Of a stretch of DNA of 64,000 nt, positions 44,255 through 52,680 are shown piece by piece. This stretch comes from Burkholderiales bacterium (GTDB lineage: Bacteria; Pseudomonadota; Gammaproteobacteria; Burkholderiales; Burkholderiaceae_C), in the NCBI GenBank assembly GCA_016703325.1, contig JADJCH010000017.1, positions 1 to 64,000 on the forward strand, given 5' to 3'. The first letter of the stretch is position 1; each line of letters opens with the position of its first letter. The notes beneath the pieces are model-generated. The model ran no database searches and was not told where the DNA came from. It worked only from the letters and a program-made list of their open reading frames with translations. Position numbers and translations under genes: made by a program.

Positions 44255-45166
44255 TCAGCCCAGACCGAGTTCAGCAGGGTTCAGTCGGTGGTTCTGCGGG
44301 CCGTGGCAGGCGATCTTGAGGGCCCCGACCTGGTTGCCCAATCGCACGCAGCGCTCCAGGTTCCAACCGCGTTCCAGACCGTAGAGCAGCGCACCCCGGA
44401 AGGCATCCCCGCAGCCGGTGGGATCGAGGACCGCCGTGGCCGCAACGCCGGGCACCCGCTGCGCCTGCCCCTGAACCCAGATGTCGCAACCCTCGTGACC
44501 CAGCGTGACGATCACACCCAACAGGTGCGAGCGTGACAGCTCGGCCAGGTCGCAGCCCATGCGCTCGCACAGCATCTTGGCTTCGTAGTCGTTCACCGTG
44601 ACCCAGGTGGCCTGCTCGACGAAGACGCGCAGTTCCTCCCCGTTGAACATCGGCAGCCCCTGACCCGGGTCGAAGATGAAGGGAATGCCCGCCGCCTTGA
44701 GCTGCCGGGCGTGCCCGAGCATCGCATCGCGGCCATCCGGTGCCACGATGGCCAGGGCCAGATCGTTGCGATCGCCGGGCACCTCGATGCGATCGGCGTA
44801 CTGCATCGCGCCCGGATGGAAGGCGGTGATCTGGTTGTTGTCCTCGTCGGTGATGATGTTGGCCTGGGCGGTGTAGCTCTCGCCCACCGTCAGCACATGA
44901 CGGGTGTCTATGCCCAGCTCCTGCATGCGCTGCAGGTACCCGGCGCCGTCGCTGCCCAGCGCCGCCATCACCGCCGGCTCGCCACCCAGGGCCTTCAAGG
45001 TGTAGGCGATGTTGCCGGCACAGCCGCCGAACTCGCGCCGCAGCGTGGGCACCAGGAAGGACACGTTCAGGATGTGGATCTGCTCGGGCAGGATCTGCTG
45101 GGCAAAACGCCCGGGAAAGGTGGCGATGGTGTCAAACGCAAGCGAACCGCAGATGAGGGCGGGCAT
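44255..45166 (-). CDS. PfkB-family carbohydrate kinase
   Basis: 303 residues of ribokinase fold: LICGSLAFDTIATFPGRF at the start, EFGGCAGNIAYTLKALGGEP as the substrate-binding motif, and the C-terminal DPTGCGDAFRGALLYGLERG with anion-hole and catalytic Asp. It is a sugar or nucleoside kinase (adenosine-kinase-like in the substrate loop); the substrate is not readable. AGGAG before the ATG at 45166 fixes the start. It is convergent with the H1-like gene. Confidence 0.88.
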   Translation of the reverse strand: MPALICGSLAFDTIATFPGRFAQQILPEQIHILNVSFLVPTLRREFGGCAGNIAYTLKALGGEPAVMAALGSDGAGYLQRMQELGIDTRHVLTVGESYTAQANIITDEDNNQITAFHPGAMQYADRIEVPGDRNDLALAIVAPDGRDAMLGHARQLKAAGIPFIFDPGQGLPMFNGEELRVFVEQATWVTVNDYEAKMLCERMGCDLAELSRSHLLGVIVTLGHEGCDIWVQGQAQRVPGVAATAVLDPTGCGDAFRGALLYGLERGWNLERCVRLGNQVGALKIACHGPQNHRLNPAELGLG

Positions 45167-45346
45167 GAGCACTCCTGAAGGATGAAGGGGAGGAAGGGCC
45201 ACCTGCACGGCCGGGCCCCTCCGGAGTCGCTGCGGATTGTCCCCGGCAGAAAGCACCGCAGGGTTCCCGCCGGACCTGGCGGTGGGACAGGAGGCGTGCC
45301 CTGTTGCACGCCCGCCCCCGATGCAGGCCCGACCAGGTGAGGTGAT

Positions 45347-46618
45347 TCAGCGGCGCCGCAACAAGGCGTTCAGCAGGATCGCCCCAAAGGTGGCGGTACC
45401 GATCCCGCCCAGCGTGAAGCCGCCGAACTTCAACGTGAAGTCGCCCGTGCCCAGCACCAGCGTCACCGCTGCCACGATCAGGTTGGTGTTGTCGGCGAAG
45501 TCCACCCGGTTGTCCACCCAGATCTTGGCGCCGGCCACCGCGATGAGCCCGAACACCACGATCGACACCCCGCCCATCACGGCCAGCGGAATGGTCTGGA
45601 TCAGTGCACCAAACTTCGGAGAAAAGCCCAGCAGCACCGCCATCAGCGCAGCCACCACAAACACCGCGGTGGAGTAGATGCGGGTGGCGGCCATCACACC
45701 GATGTTCTCTGCGTAGGTGGTCACCCCGGTACCGCCGACGGCACCGGAAACCATCGTCGCCAGGCCATCGCCCACAAAGGCGCGGCCCAGGTGGGCGTCC
45801 AGGTTGCGGCCGGTCATGGCGGAAACGGCCTTGAGGTGCCCCAGGTTCTCGGCCACCAGGATCACCGCCACCGGTGCGATCAGCAGCATCGCCCGCGCGT
45901 CGAAGACCGGCGACGCAAACGCTGGAGCACCGAACCACGCAGCCGACGCCACTTTGGCCAGGCTGATCGGCTGACCCATGCCCATTCCGTTGGTCAACAG
46001 CGCGTACAGCAGCGTGGCCAGCAGCAGGCCGATCAGGATCAGCAGGCGCTGCAGCATGCCGCGGGTGTAAACCGCCACCAGGCCCACACAGAGGAAAGTC
46101 AGCGCCTGCATCCAGGCATCGAAACCGGTGGGCGCCATGTTCTTGATCGGGATGCCGGCCAGGTTCAAGCCGATCACCGCCACCACCGAACCGGTCACCA
46201 CCGGCGGCATGAAACGCTCGATCCAGCCGGTGCCGGTCACCGACACCAGCAGGCCGACCAATGTGTAGACGGCACCGCAGGCCACGATGCCCCCCAGCGC
46301 CGCGCCGAGATTGGTGTTGGGCCCCTGCCCGGCATAGCCGCTGGCCGCGATCACCACGCCGATGAAGGCGAAGCTCGAGCCCAGGTAACTCGGCACCTGG
46401 CCGCGCACCACCAGGAAGAACAGCAGCGTGCCCACGCCGCTCATCAGGATGGCCACGTTCGGATCGAAGCCCATCAACAGCGGCGCCAGCACCGTGGCGC
46501 CGAACATCGCAATGACGTGCTGCGCCCCCATGGCCACCGTCTGCGGCCAGGGCAGCCGCTCATCCGGGGCGATCACGCCATCGTTTTTTTCCCGCCAGGC
46601 GGGCCACCCACTGCTCAT
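45347..46618 (-). CDS. Uracil/xanthine permease family transporter (NCS2/SLC23)
   Basis: 423 residues and about 12-14 membrane helices: GAQHVIAMFGATVLAPLLMG at the start, VPSYLGSSFAFIGVV, VTGSVVAVIGLNLAG, AVILVAENLGHLKAVSAMTG (the NCS2 substrate Glu is in ENLGH) and GTGVTTYAENIGVMAATRIY. It takes up uracil or a purine with protons. The start at 46618 has GAGGAG 6 bases upstream. It lies 181 bases after the kinase on the same strand. Confidence 0.88.
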   Translation of the reverse strand: MSSGWPAWREKNDGVIAPDERLPWPQTVAMGAQHVIAMFGATVLAPLLMGFDPNVAILMSGVGTLLFFLVVRGQVPSYLGSSFAFIGVVIAASGYAGQGPNTNLGAALGGIVACGAVYTLVGLLVSVTGTGWIERFMPPVVTGSVVAVIGLNLAGIPIKNMAPTGFDAWMQALTFLCVGLVAVYTRGMLQRLLILIGLLLATLLYALLTNGMGMGQPISLAKVASAAWFGAPAFASPVFDARAMLLIAPVAVILVAENLGHLKAVSAMTGRNLDAHLGRAFVGDGLATMVSGAVGGTGVTTYAENIGVMAATRIYSTAVFVVAALMAVLLGFSPKFGALIQTIPLAVMGGVSIVVFGLIAVAGAKIWVDNRVDFADNTNLIVAAVTLVLGTGDFTLKFGGFTLGGIGTATFGAILLNALLRRR

Positions 46619-46648
46619 GTGCACTCCTCGTTCGGCCACCTTGGCCAT

Positions 46649-47019
46649 CGCATCGTGATTTCAATCACGCAGGAGTGTAAGCAGCCACAGCAGCGCCCAC
46701 GGTGCAGGGCAGCCGTTGCCGCTCAAACAGCGGTGGGAAACAAGGGGATCGGAATGGAAAAGTGAGGGGGCGGGACGCTGGCTCCGGAGGCTCGCTCTCT
46801 TTGCTCCGGTACGCCCGCCCCCCTGGGCCGCTCGCCGGCCCGAAGTCTTCTCAAGGAGGAGTCACACGAGAAGTCTCTTGCGTGCCCCCGCGTCTCTCGG
46901 CTGGACGTCCGGGAGCATGGGGACAACCGCTCGACACGGAACCCCGTGGGTCCGCATCTGCTTCGCAGGTCGCCCCGAATCCTGAAGTTGGGGCGGAGAA
47001 AGTGAAAAAGGCCAGGGCC
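46649..47019. other. Non-coding stretch, nothing recognised
   Basis: About 370 bases with no convincing reading frame on either strand, no RNA gene I know and no strong repeat. An AAGGAGG at 46853-46859 is not followed by a plausible gene. It presumably holds the permease promoter. Confidence 0.5.
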
Positions 47020-47133
47020 TCAACGGGCCGACACCACCACCGGAAGTTCATCCGTGCCGTCGGCTGCGGCAAAGGAGCCCAGCGCCAGCACCACCGCCAC
47101 GGCGGCCAACCAATCGGTCCAACGGATCTTCAT
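47020..47133 (-). CDS. Small hydrophobic secreted peptide, 37 residues (tentative)
   Basis: MKIRWTDWLAAVAVVLALGS then FAAADGTDELPVVVSAR: a basic N-terminus, a hydrophobic core and an AxA-like end, so it resembles a signal peptide or small membrane peptide. AGGGGA sits 5 bases before the ATG at 47133. There is no other support, and I do not recognise a family. It could be a chance ORF in this low-information gap. Confidence 0.45.
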   Translation of the reverse strand: MKIRWTDWLAAVAVVLALGSFAAADGTDELPVVVSAR

Positions 47134-47405
47134 CGTCTTCCCCTGGGACCGACCGGGCGATGACTCCATCGCGCCTCCAGCGGCCCTGGCTTCCATGCCG
47201 CAGCCTGTGTGCCAGGACACAACCGTGTCCCCCGTCACAACCCCTGGACAGGCTGGCAAGGTTTCCTTGCAGGGCAGACCAAACCTGTCACCCCGGGCGA
47301 CCAAAATTGTCAAATCCGGTCTGTACGGCTCCGCGCGGGCGGTGACGAAGGCAGTCGCCCGCGTGAAAATGCCTCGAAAACGTCACCGTCCGGAGACCTC
47401 GGGCC

Positions 47406-49166
47406 TCAAGTTGCGGACGCCGGCAGCCCCCGTGGCACGGCCGCCAGCAGGCGGCGGGTGTATTCCTCGCGAGGTGCGTGCAGGAGTTCACTGGCGCAGG
47501 CCCGCTCCACCACCCGGCCGTCCTTCATCACCAGCACCTCATCGGCCATGAAGCGCACCACCGCCAGGTCGTGGCTGATGAAGACGTAGGCCAGACCGAG
47601 TTCGTCCTGCAGGTCCTTGAGCAGGTTGAGCACCTGGGCCTGCACCGACACATCCAGCGCCGACACCGCCTCGTCCAGCACCAGCACCTGCGGCTGCAGG
47701 GTCAGCGCCCGGGCGATGGCGATGCGCTGGCGTTGGCCGCCGGAGAACTCATGCGGGTACTTGCTGAAGGCGGTCTCGTCCAGCCCCACCCGGCGCAGCA
47801 GCGCCAGCGCGCGGGCCTCGCGCTCGACGTCGTCGGCGCCGATGGCATGGATGCGCATCGGCTCCAGCAGCGTTTGTCCGATGGAAAAACGCGGGTTCAG
47901 TGCCGCATAGGGGTTCTGGAAGACGATCTGCAGCCTCCGCCGCAGCGCCTGACGGTCGGGACCCTGCAGCGCCAGCAGGTTGCGCCCCTCGAACAGCACC
48001 TCTCCATGGGTGGGCTCGTGCAGGCGCAGCAGGGTCAGGCCCAGGGTGGTCTTGCCCGAGCCGGACTCACCCACGATGCCCAGCGTGCGGCCGCGCCGCA
48101 GCTCGAAGCTGGCCTCCTGCACCGCCTTGAACTCACGCCTGCGCCACAGGCCCTCGCGCAGGAAGAAGGATTTGGCCAAAGCGCGCACCTGCAACACCAC
48201 CGGCGGTTCGACGACGGTTCTCTCGGCGTCCTCCGTGGCCAGGGCGGGTGTGGCGATGGGAGCCGAGGCGACCCGCGCCGCAGGCGCCGCAATCGCACCC
48301 TCCCCGTCGGCATCCAGCTCGGCATCCACCACCGGCAGCCGTCGCGGTGGCTGCTGCAGCGGGGGTCGGCAGGACAGCAGTGCGCGGGTGTAGGCGTCCT
48401 GCGGATGGGCGAACACCTGTCGCGCCGGCCCCTGCTCACGCACCTGGCCGTGGCGCATCACCAGCACCTCGTCGGCGATTTCGCCCACCACACCCAGGTC
48501 ATGGGTGATGAACAGCAGGCTCATGCGGCGGCGCTGCTTCAGCTCGGCCAGCAGCTCCAGGATCTGGCGCTGGATGGTCACGTCCAGCGCGGTGGTGGGC
48601 TCGTCGGCGATCAGCAGCTTCGGCTCGCAGGCCAGCGCCATCGCAATCATCACCCGCTGCTGCTGGCCACCGGAGAGCTCATGGGCATAGCGGTCCAGCC
48701 GCCGGCGTGGTTCCGGCAGGCCCACTTCTTCCAGCAGCTGTTCGGCACGGGCCCAGGCGGCACGTGCGGACAGGCCCAGGTGCAGGCGCAGCGGCTCGGC
48801 CAGCTGACGGCCGATGGAAAGCACCGGGTTGAGCGAACTCATCGGGTCCTGGAACACGCAGGCGATCTGCGCCCCGCGCAGCCGGCGCAGCTCGGCCGGG
48901 CGGGCCTGCAGCAGGTCGCGCCCCTGGAAGAGGATGCGCCCGCGCACCTCGGCGTTGTCCGGCAGCAGGCCGGGGATGCTCATCGCCGTGACGGTCTTGC
49001 CCGAGCCGGACTCGCCCACCAGCGCCACCGTGCGGTGCTCCGGCACGTCGAAGCTCACGCCCCGTCCGTTGCGGCCCACCGCCTGGACGCGACGCTCGAC
49101 GCCGGCCTCCCGGCCAAGCCGAAAGTGGACCTGCAAGTCCTCGATGCGCAGCAAGGGCTCGCTCAT
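47406..49166 (-). CDS. Fused ABC ATPase of a peptide transporter (YejF/OppDF type)
   Basis: 586 residues with two full nucleotide-binding domains. Domain 1: GESGSGKTVTAMSIPGLLP (Walker A), LSGGQQQRVMIAMALACEP, LLIADEPTTALDVTI. Domain 2: GESGSGKTTLGLTLLRLHEP, FSGGQRQRIAIARALTLQP, VLVLDEAVSALDVSVQ. The two are joined by a linker rich in Ala and Pro near residue 300. It powers uptake of oligopeptides or antibiotics such as microcin C. It overlaps the upstream permease gene by 4 bases. Confidence 0.93.
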   Translation of the reverse strand: MSEPLLRIEDLQVHFRLGREAGVERRVQAVGRNGRGVSFDVPEHRTVALVGESGSGKTVTAMSIPGLLPDNAEVRGRILFQGRDLLQARPAELRRLRGAQIACVFQDPMSSLNPVLSIGRQLAEPLRLHLGLSARAAWARAEQLLEEVGLPEPRRRLDRYAHELSGGQQQRVMIAMALACEPKLLIADEPTTALDVTIQRQILELLAELKQRRRMSLLFITHDLGVVGEIADEVLVMRHGQVREQGPARQVFAHPQDAYTRALLSCRPPLQQPPRRLPVVDAELDADGEGAIAAPAARVASAPIATPALATEDAERTVVEPPVVLQVRALAKSFFLREGLWRRREFKAVQEASFELRRGRTLGIVGESGSGKTTLGLTLLRLHEPTHGEVLFEGRNLLALQGPDRQALRRRLQIVFQNPYAALNPRFSIGQTLLEPMRIHAIGADDVEREARALALLRRVGLDETAFSKYPHEFSGGQRQRIAIARALTLQPQVLVLDEAVSALDVSVQAQVLNLLKDLQDELGLAYVFISHDLAVVRFMADEVLVMKDGRVVERACASELLHAPREEYTRRLLAAVPRGLPASAT

Positions 49167-50203
49167 TCCAGCCCCCTGAGCTTCGGGTCCAGCGCATCGC
49201 GCAGGGCATCGGTCATCAGCGAAAAGGCGGTCACGAACAGGGCCATGAAGGCGGTGGCGGTGGCCAACTGCCACCAGTAGCCCAGGATCAGCTCACTCTG
49301 GGCCTCCGCCAGCATGGTGCCCCAGCTGACCTGGTCGACGCTGACCCCCAGGCCCAGGTAGGACAGGATCACCTCGTACTTGATGAAGCCCACCACATGG
49401 ATCGACAGCTGCACCAGCACCACATGGCTGACGTTGGGCAGGATGTGGCGGAACATGCGCGACGCCGCGCTGGCGCCGATCGCCTCCGCGGCGCGCAGGT
49501 ACTCCCGCACGACATGCTTCATGAACTCGGCACGCACCAGCCGGTAGATGCCGGTCCAGCCGGTGAGACCCAGGATCAGCACCACGCTGCCGATGCCGCG
49601 GCCGGTCACCGCCGCGAAGGCGAAGATCAGCAGGATGCCCGGGATGGAGGTGAAGACGTTGTACAGCCACTCCAGCGCATCCCCCAGCCGCCCGCCGAAG
49701 AACCCCCCCAGGGCGCCCAGCAGCGTGCCGATCAGCGTGGCACAGACGGCGCCCAGCACCCCCACCTGGATCGACACCAGCGACCCCTGCATTGCCTTGG
49801 CCAGCACGTCGCGGCCGAAGCGGTCGCCCCCTGCGGGCAACGTCGCCTCGCGCAACGGCGTCTCGCTGCTCAGCTGGGCCGCACGTGCAGCCCATTCGTC
49901 GTAGCGGGGACCCAGCGGGTCGATGTCGCGCAGGTCCACCGCGGCACCACCCGGGCCCGCGGCGGCCCCCTCTGCCCCCTTCGAGTCCGGCGCCGGCCCG
50001 AGCAGGTGCGGTCGGGCGTAGGAGACCCCGCGTTCGTCCTGCCAGCTGCCCGCCACCCAACCCGCAGCCACGGCCAGCAGCAGCAGGGCATACAGCGCCA
50101 CGATGCCCAGGCTGACCAGCCCCACCCGATCGCGCCGGTAACGGGCCCAGGCCGCCCGCCAGACACCCTGGCTGCGTGCGGTCACACCGGCTGCGGCGGT
50201 CAT
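49163..50203 (-). CDS. ABC transporter permease (YejE/OppC type)
   Basis: 346 residues: an OppC-type N-terminal helix (LVSLGIVALYALLLLAVAAG), a large periplasmic segment with the FGRDVLAKAMQGS motif that leads in to the permease domain, and the coupling loop EYLRAAEAIGASAASRMFRH, followed by MFRHILPNVSHVVLVQL. It pairs with the next permease. It overlaps both neighbours by 4 bases. Confidence 0.92.
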   Translation of the reverse strand: MTAAAGVTARSQGVWRAAWARYRRDRVGLVSLGIVALYALLLLAVAAGWVAGSWQDERGVSYARPHLLGPAPDSKGAEGAAAGPGGAAVDLRDIDPLGPRYDEWAARAAQLSSETPLREATLPAGGDRFGRDVLAKAMQGSLVSIQVGVLGAVCATLIGTLLGALGGFFGGRLGDALEWLYNVFTSIPGILLIFAFAAVTGRGIGSVVLILGLTGWTGIYRLVRAEFMKHVVREYLRAAEAIGASAASRMFRHILPNVSHVVLVQLSIHVVGFIKYEVILSYLGLGVSVDQVSWGTMLAEAQSELILGYWWQLATATAFMALFVTAFSLMTDALRDALDPKLRGLE

Positions 50204-51147
50204 CGCAACACCACCCGCGGATCGACCGCCTTGTAGAGCAGGTCCACGATCAGGTTCACCGCCATCGTGATCATCGCCAGGTAGACGGTGACCGCCTGGA
50301 TCACCGGGTAGTCACTGCGGTTGACCGCCAGCAGCACCTCCCGGCCGATGCCGGGGATGGAGAAGAACACCTCGATCAGGAAACTGCCCACGAAGATGCC
50401 CGGCAACTGGATGCCGATGTGGGTCAGGATGGGGATCATCGCGTTGGGCAGCACGTGCCGCAGCAGGATGGCGCGCTCGGTCAGGCCCTTGGCCCGGGCG
50501 GTGCGCACATAGTCCTGGCCGATCTCGTCCAGGAAGAAGCTGCGGTACAGCCGCGTCTGCGGCGACACGCCCACCAGCACCGCCAGCAGCACCGGCAGCG
50601 GCGCGTAGGTGACCAGGTTGGTCCAGAGGTCCGGCGACCAGCCCTGCACCGGGAACCAGCCGAGCCGGAACGCAAACAGCCACTGCCCGACGATGACGTA
50701 GACCAGGAAGCTGATGGACAGCGCCACCGTGGTCACCACCATGATGGCCCGGTCGGTGAGCGAGCCGCGCACCGCCGCCACCGCCAGCGCCAGAGGAATG
50801 GCCAGCACCGCATCCAGGATCAGGATGGGCAGCATCACCGTCAACGTGGCCGGCAGCCGGGTGGCGAACAGCGAGGCCACCGACTCCTGCGTGGCCCAGG
50901 ACCGGCCCCAGTCGAAGGTGGCGATCTGCTTCAGGAAGATCAGCAGCTGCTCCCACACCGGCCGGTTCAGCCCGAGCTGCTCGCGGATCTGCTCCACCTG
51001 CTCGGGCGTGGCATTGAGCCCGCCCAGGATCTCCGCCGGATCACCGCCGAAGGCCTTGAACAGGAAGAACACCAGCAGCAGCACCCCCAGCAGGGTGGGC
51101 AACATCTGCCAGAGTCGGCGGACCAGGTAAGCGAACATGGGGAGCAA
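50200..51147 (-). CDS. ABC transporter permease (YejB/OppB type)
   Basis: 315 residues: AYLVRRLWQMLPTLLGVLLL at the start, GLNRPVWEQLLIFLKQIATF, then the coupling motif QDYVRTARAKGLTERAILLR and HVLPNAMIPILTHIG, and the final GLYKAVDPRVVLR-like end. It is the first gene of the three-gene operon; no substrate-binding protein precedes it. An alternative start is Met 4 (51138). Confidence 0.92.
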   Translation of the reverse strand: MLPMFAYLVRRLWQMLPTLLGVLLLVFFLFKAFGGDPAEILGGLNATPEQVEQIREQLGLNRPVWEQLLIFLKQIATFDWGRSWATQESVASLFATRLPATLTVMLPILILDAVLAIPLALAVAAVRGSLTDRAIMVVTTVALSISFLVYVIVGQWLFAFRLGWFPVQGWSPDLWTNLVTYAPLPVLLAVLVGVSPQTRLYRSFFLDEIGQDYVRTARAKGLTERAILLRHVLPNAMIPILTHIGIQLPGIFVGSFLIEVFFSIPGIGREVLLAVNRSDYPVIQAVTVYLAMITMAVNLIVDLLYKAVDPRVVLR

Positions 51148-51213
51148 GTCTAGCGAGGCACCGCACCGCCATGGGGCGATTGCAGCGCTCCCGGGCCGCC
51201 CGACGGTTTGCCG

Positions 51214-51969
51214 TCAGATCGCGCGGTGCCCATCCACGAACACCGCCAGCTCGCCGCTGCGCAGGGCCTGCCAGTCCTCGTTGCAGGTCAGAGGCTGCGT
51301 CACCACCAGCGCCACCCGGTCCTGCGGGGTGGTGTGGGCAGAGAAGTCCACCGTCATGTCGGCATCCTGCAGCTGCGCGGCCGCAAAGGGGTGCGAGCGC
51401 TCGATGTAGTGCAGGTGGGTGCTGCAGTGGGCCCACAGCGCCTCGCCATGGCTGAGCAGGAAGTTGAAGGTGCCGTGCCGCGCCACCGTCGGAACCAGCT
51501 CCGCCAGGGTCATCGTCAGGTGCTCCACACTCGGCAGGCTGGCGTGGTTCTTGGCCAGCTCCTGCATCAGCCAGCAGAAGGCCCGTTCGCTGTCGGTGTC
51601 GCCCACCGGGCGGAAGGCCGCATGCAGTTTGGGCTGGAAGTCCACCAGGTTGCCGTTGTGCGCAAACACCCAGTAGCGCCCCCACAACTCGCGCATGAAG
51701 GGATGGGTGTTCTCCAGCGCCACCCGGCCCTGCGTGGCCTTGCGGATGTGCGCCAGGATGTGCCGGCTGCGGATCGGGTAGTGGCGAATCATCTCCGCCA
51801 CCGGAGACTGGGTGGCGCTCTGCGCATCGACGAACAGCCGCGCCCCCGGCCCCTCGAAGAAGGCGATGCCGAAGCCGTCCTTGTGTTCCTCGGCCCGGTG
51901 GGCAAAACCGGTGAAGCTGAACACCAGATCGGTGGGGGTGTTGGCGTTGAGACCGAGCAGCTGGCACAT
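51214..51969 (-). CDS. Class II glutamine amidotransferase (YafJ type)
   Basis: 251 residues. The mature chain must begin with the catalytic Cys, so the start is set at ATG 51969 (MCQLLGLN); the ATG at 51975 would add two residues in front. HKDGFGIAFFEGPGARLFVD and LAHIRKATQGRVALENTHPF are the Ntn amidotransferase motifs, and FAHNGNLVDFQPK carries the oxyanion Asn. The acceptor of the released ammonia is unknown. It is not linked to the neighbouring ABC or PQQ genes by strand overlap. Confidence 0.9.
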   Translation of the reverse strand: MCQLLGLNANTPTDLVFSFTGFAHRAEEHKDGFGIAFFEGPGARLFVDAQSATQSPVAEMIRHYPIRSRHILAHIRKATQGRVALENTHPFMRELWGRYWVFAHNGNLVDFQPKLHAAFRPVGDTDSERAFCWLMQELAKNHASLPSVEHLTMTLAELVPTVARHGTFNFLLSHGEALWAHCSTHLHYIERSHPFAAAQLQDADMTVDFSAHTTPQDRVALVVTQPLTCNEDWQALRSGELAVFVDGHRAI

Positions 51970-52041
51970 GCGCACAGTGTGCCGCAGCGCGCCGGCTGCG
52001 GGCTGACGGCGCGATGTCGCGACGTCGTCGTTCGCCCGCCT

Positions 52042-52680
52042 TCAGCGCTCGATCAGCCCCCAGCGCAGCGCCAGCAGCGTCAGTTCAGCCTGGTTGGAGG
52101 CATTCAGCTTCTGCTTGACGTGGTACAGGTGGGTGCCCACCGTGCTGGTGGACAGATTCAGGTCACCGGCGATCTCCTGCACGCTGCGCCCGCGCGCCAG
52201 TTGCACGAAGACCTCGAACTCCCGCGCAGACAGCGCGTCGGCCGGGTGGTGGCTGCCGTCCAGCGCGGCCAGCGCCAGCTGCTGGGCGATGCCGGCGTCC
52301 AGGTAACGGCGCCCGTCGGCCACACAACGCAGCGCCTGCGTCAACGCCTCCGGCGCCCCGCGTTTGGAGAGGAAACCCTGCGCCCCCGCATCCAGCGCCC
52401 GGCGGGCATGCGCACTGTCATCGTGGGCGGAGAGCACCAGCACGCCCACCCGGGTGTCCCTGGCGCGCAGGCGGCGCAGCGTCTCCAGCCCGCCCATGCC
52501 GGGCATGGACAGGTCCAGCACCACCAGGTCGATGCCGCCCTGCGCCAGGCGCTGCAGCGCCTCCTCGCCGTTGTCGGCCTCGGCCACCACCTCCAGGTCC
52601 TCGCAGGCCGCGAGCAGCATGCGAAAACCCATGCGCACCAGCGCATGGTCGTCCACCAGCATCACCCGTCGCGCCGTCAC
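52042..52680 (-). CDS. NarL/LuxR-type response regulator, partner of the PQQ-linked sensor
   Basis: 212 residues: MLVDDHALVRMGFRML at the start, phosphorylation Asp in LVVLDLSMPGMGGLETL, Lys in GFLSKRGAPE, and a LuxR helix-turn-helix (LSAREFEVFVQLARGRSVQE then STSTVGTHLYHVKQKLN). It overlaps the sensor gene by 4 bases. Relatives near PQQ genes (AgmR/EraR-like) switch on PQQ synthesis and quinoprotein alcohol dehydrogenases; by position this is likely here too (inference). Confidence 0.92.
   Translation of the reverse strand: MTARRVMLVDDHALVRMGFRMLLAACEDLEVVAEADNGEEALQRLAQGGIDLVVLDLSMPGMGGLETLRRLRARDTRVGVLVLSAHDDSAHARRALDAGAQGFLSKRGAPEALTQALRCVADGRRYLDAGIAQQLALAALDGSHHPADALSAREFEVFVQLARGRSVQEIAGDLNLSTSTVGTHLYHVKQKLNASNQAELTLLALRWGLIER

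Noticed and set aside
46702..46985. Short plus-strand frames in the gap after the permease
   Set aside because: They have no motifs or conserved composition and conflict with one another.
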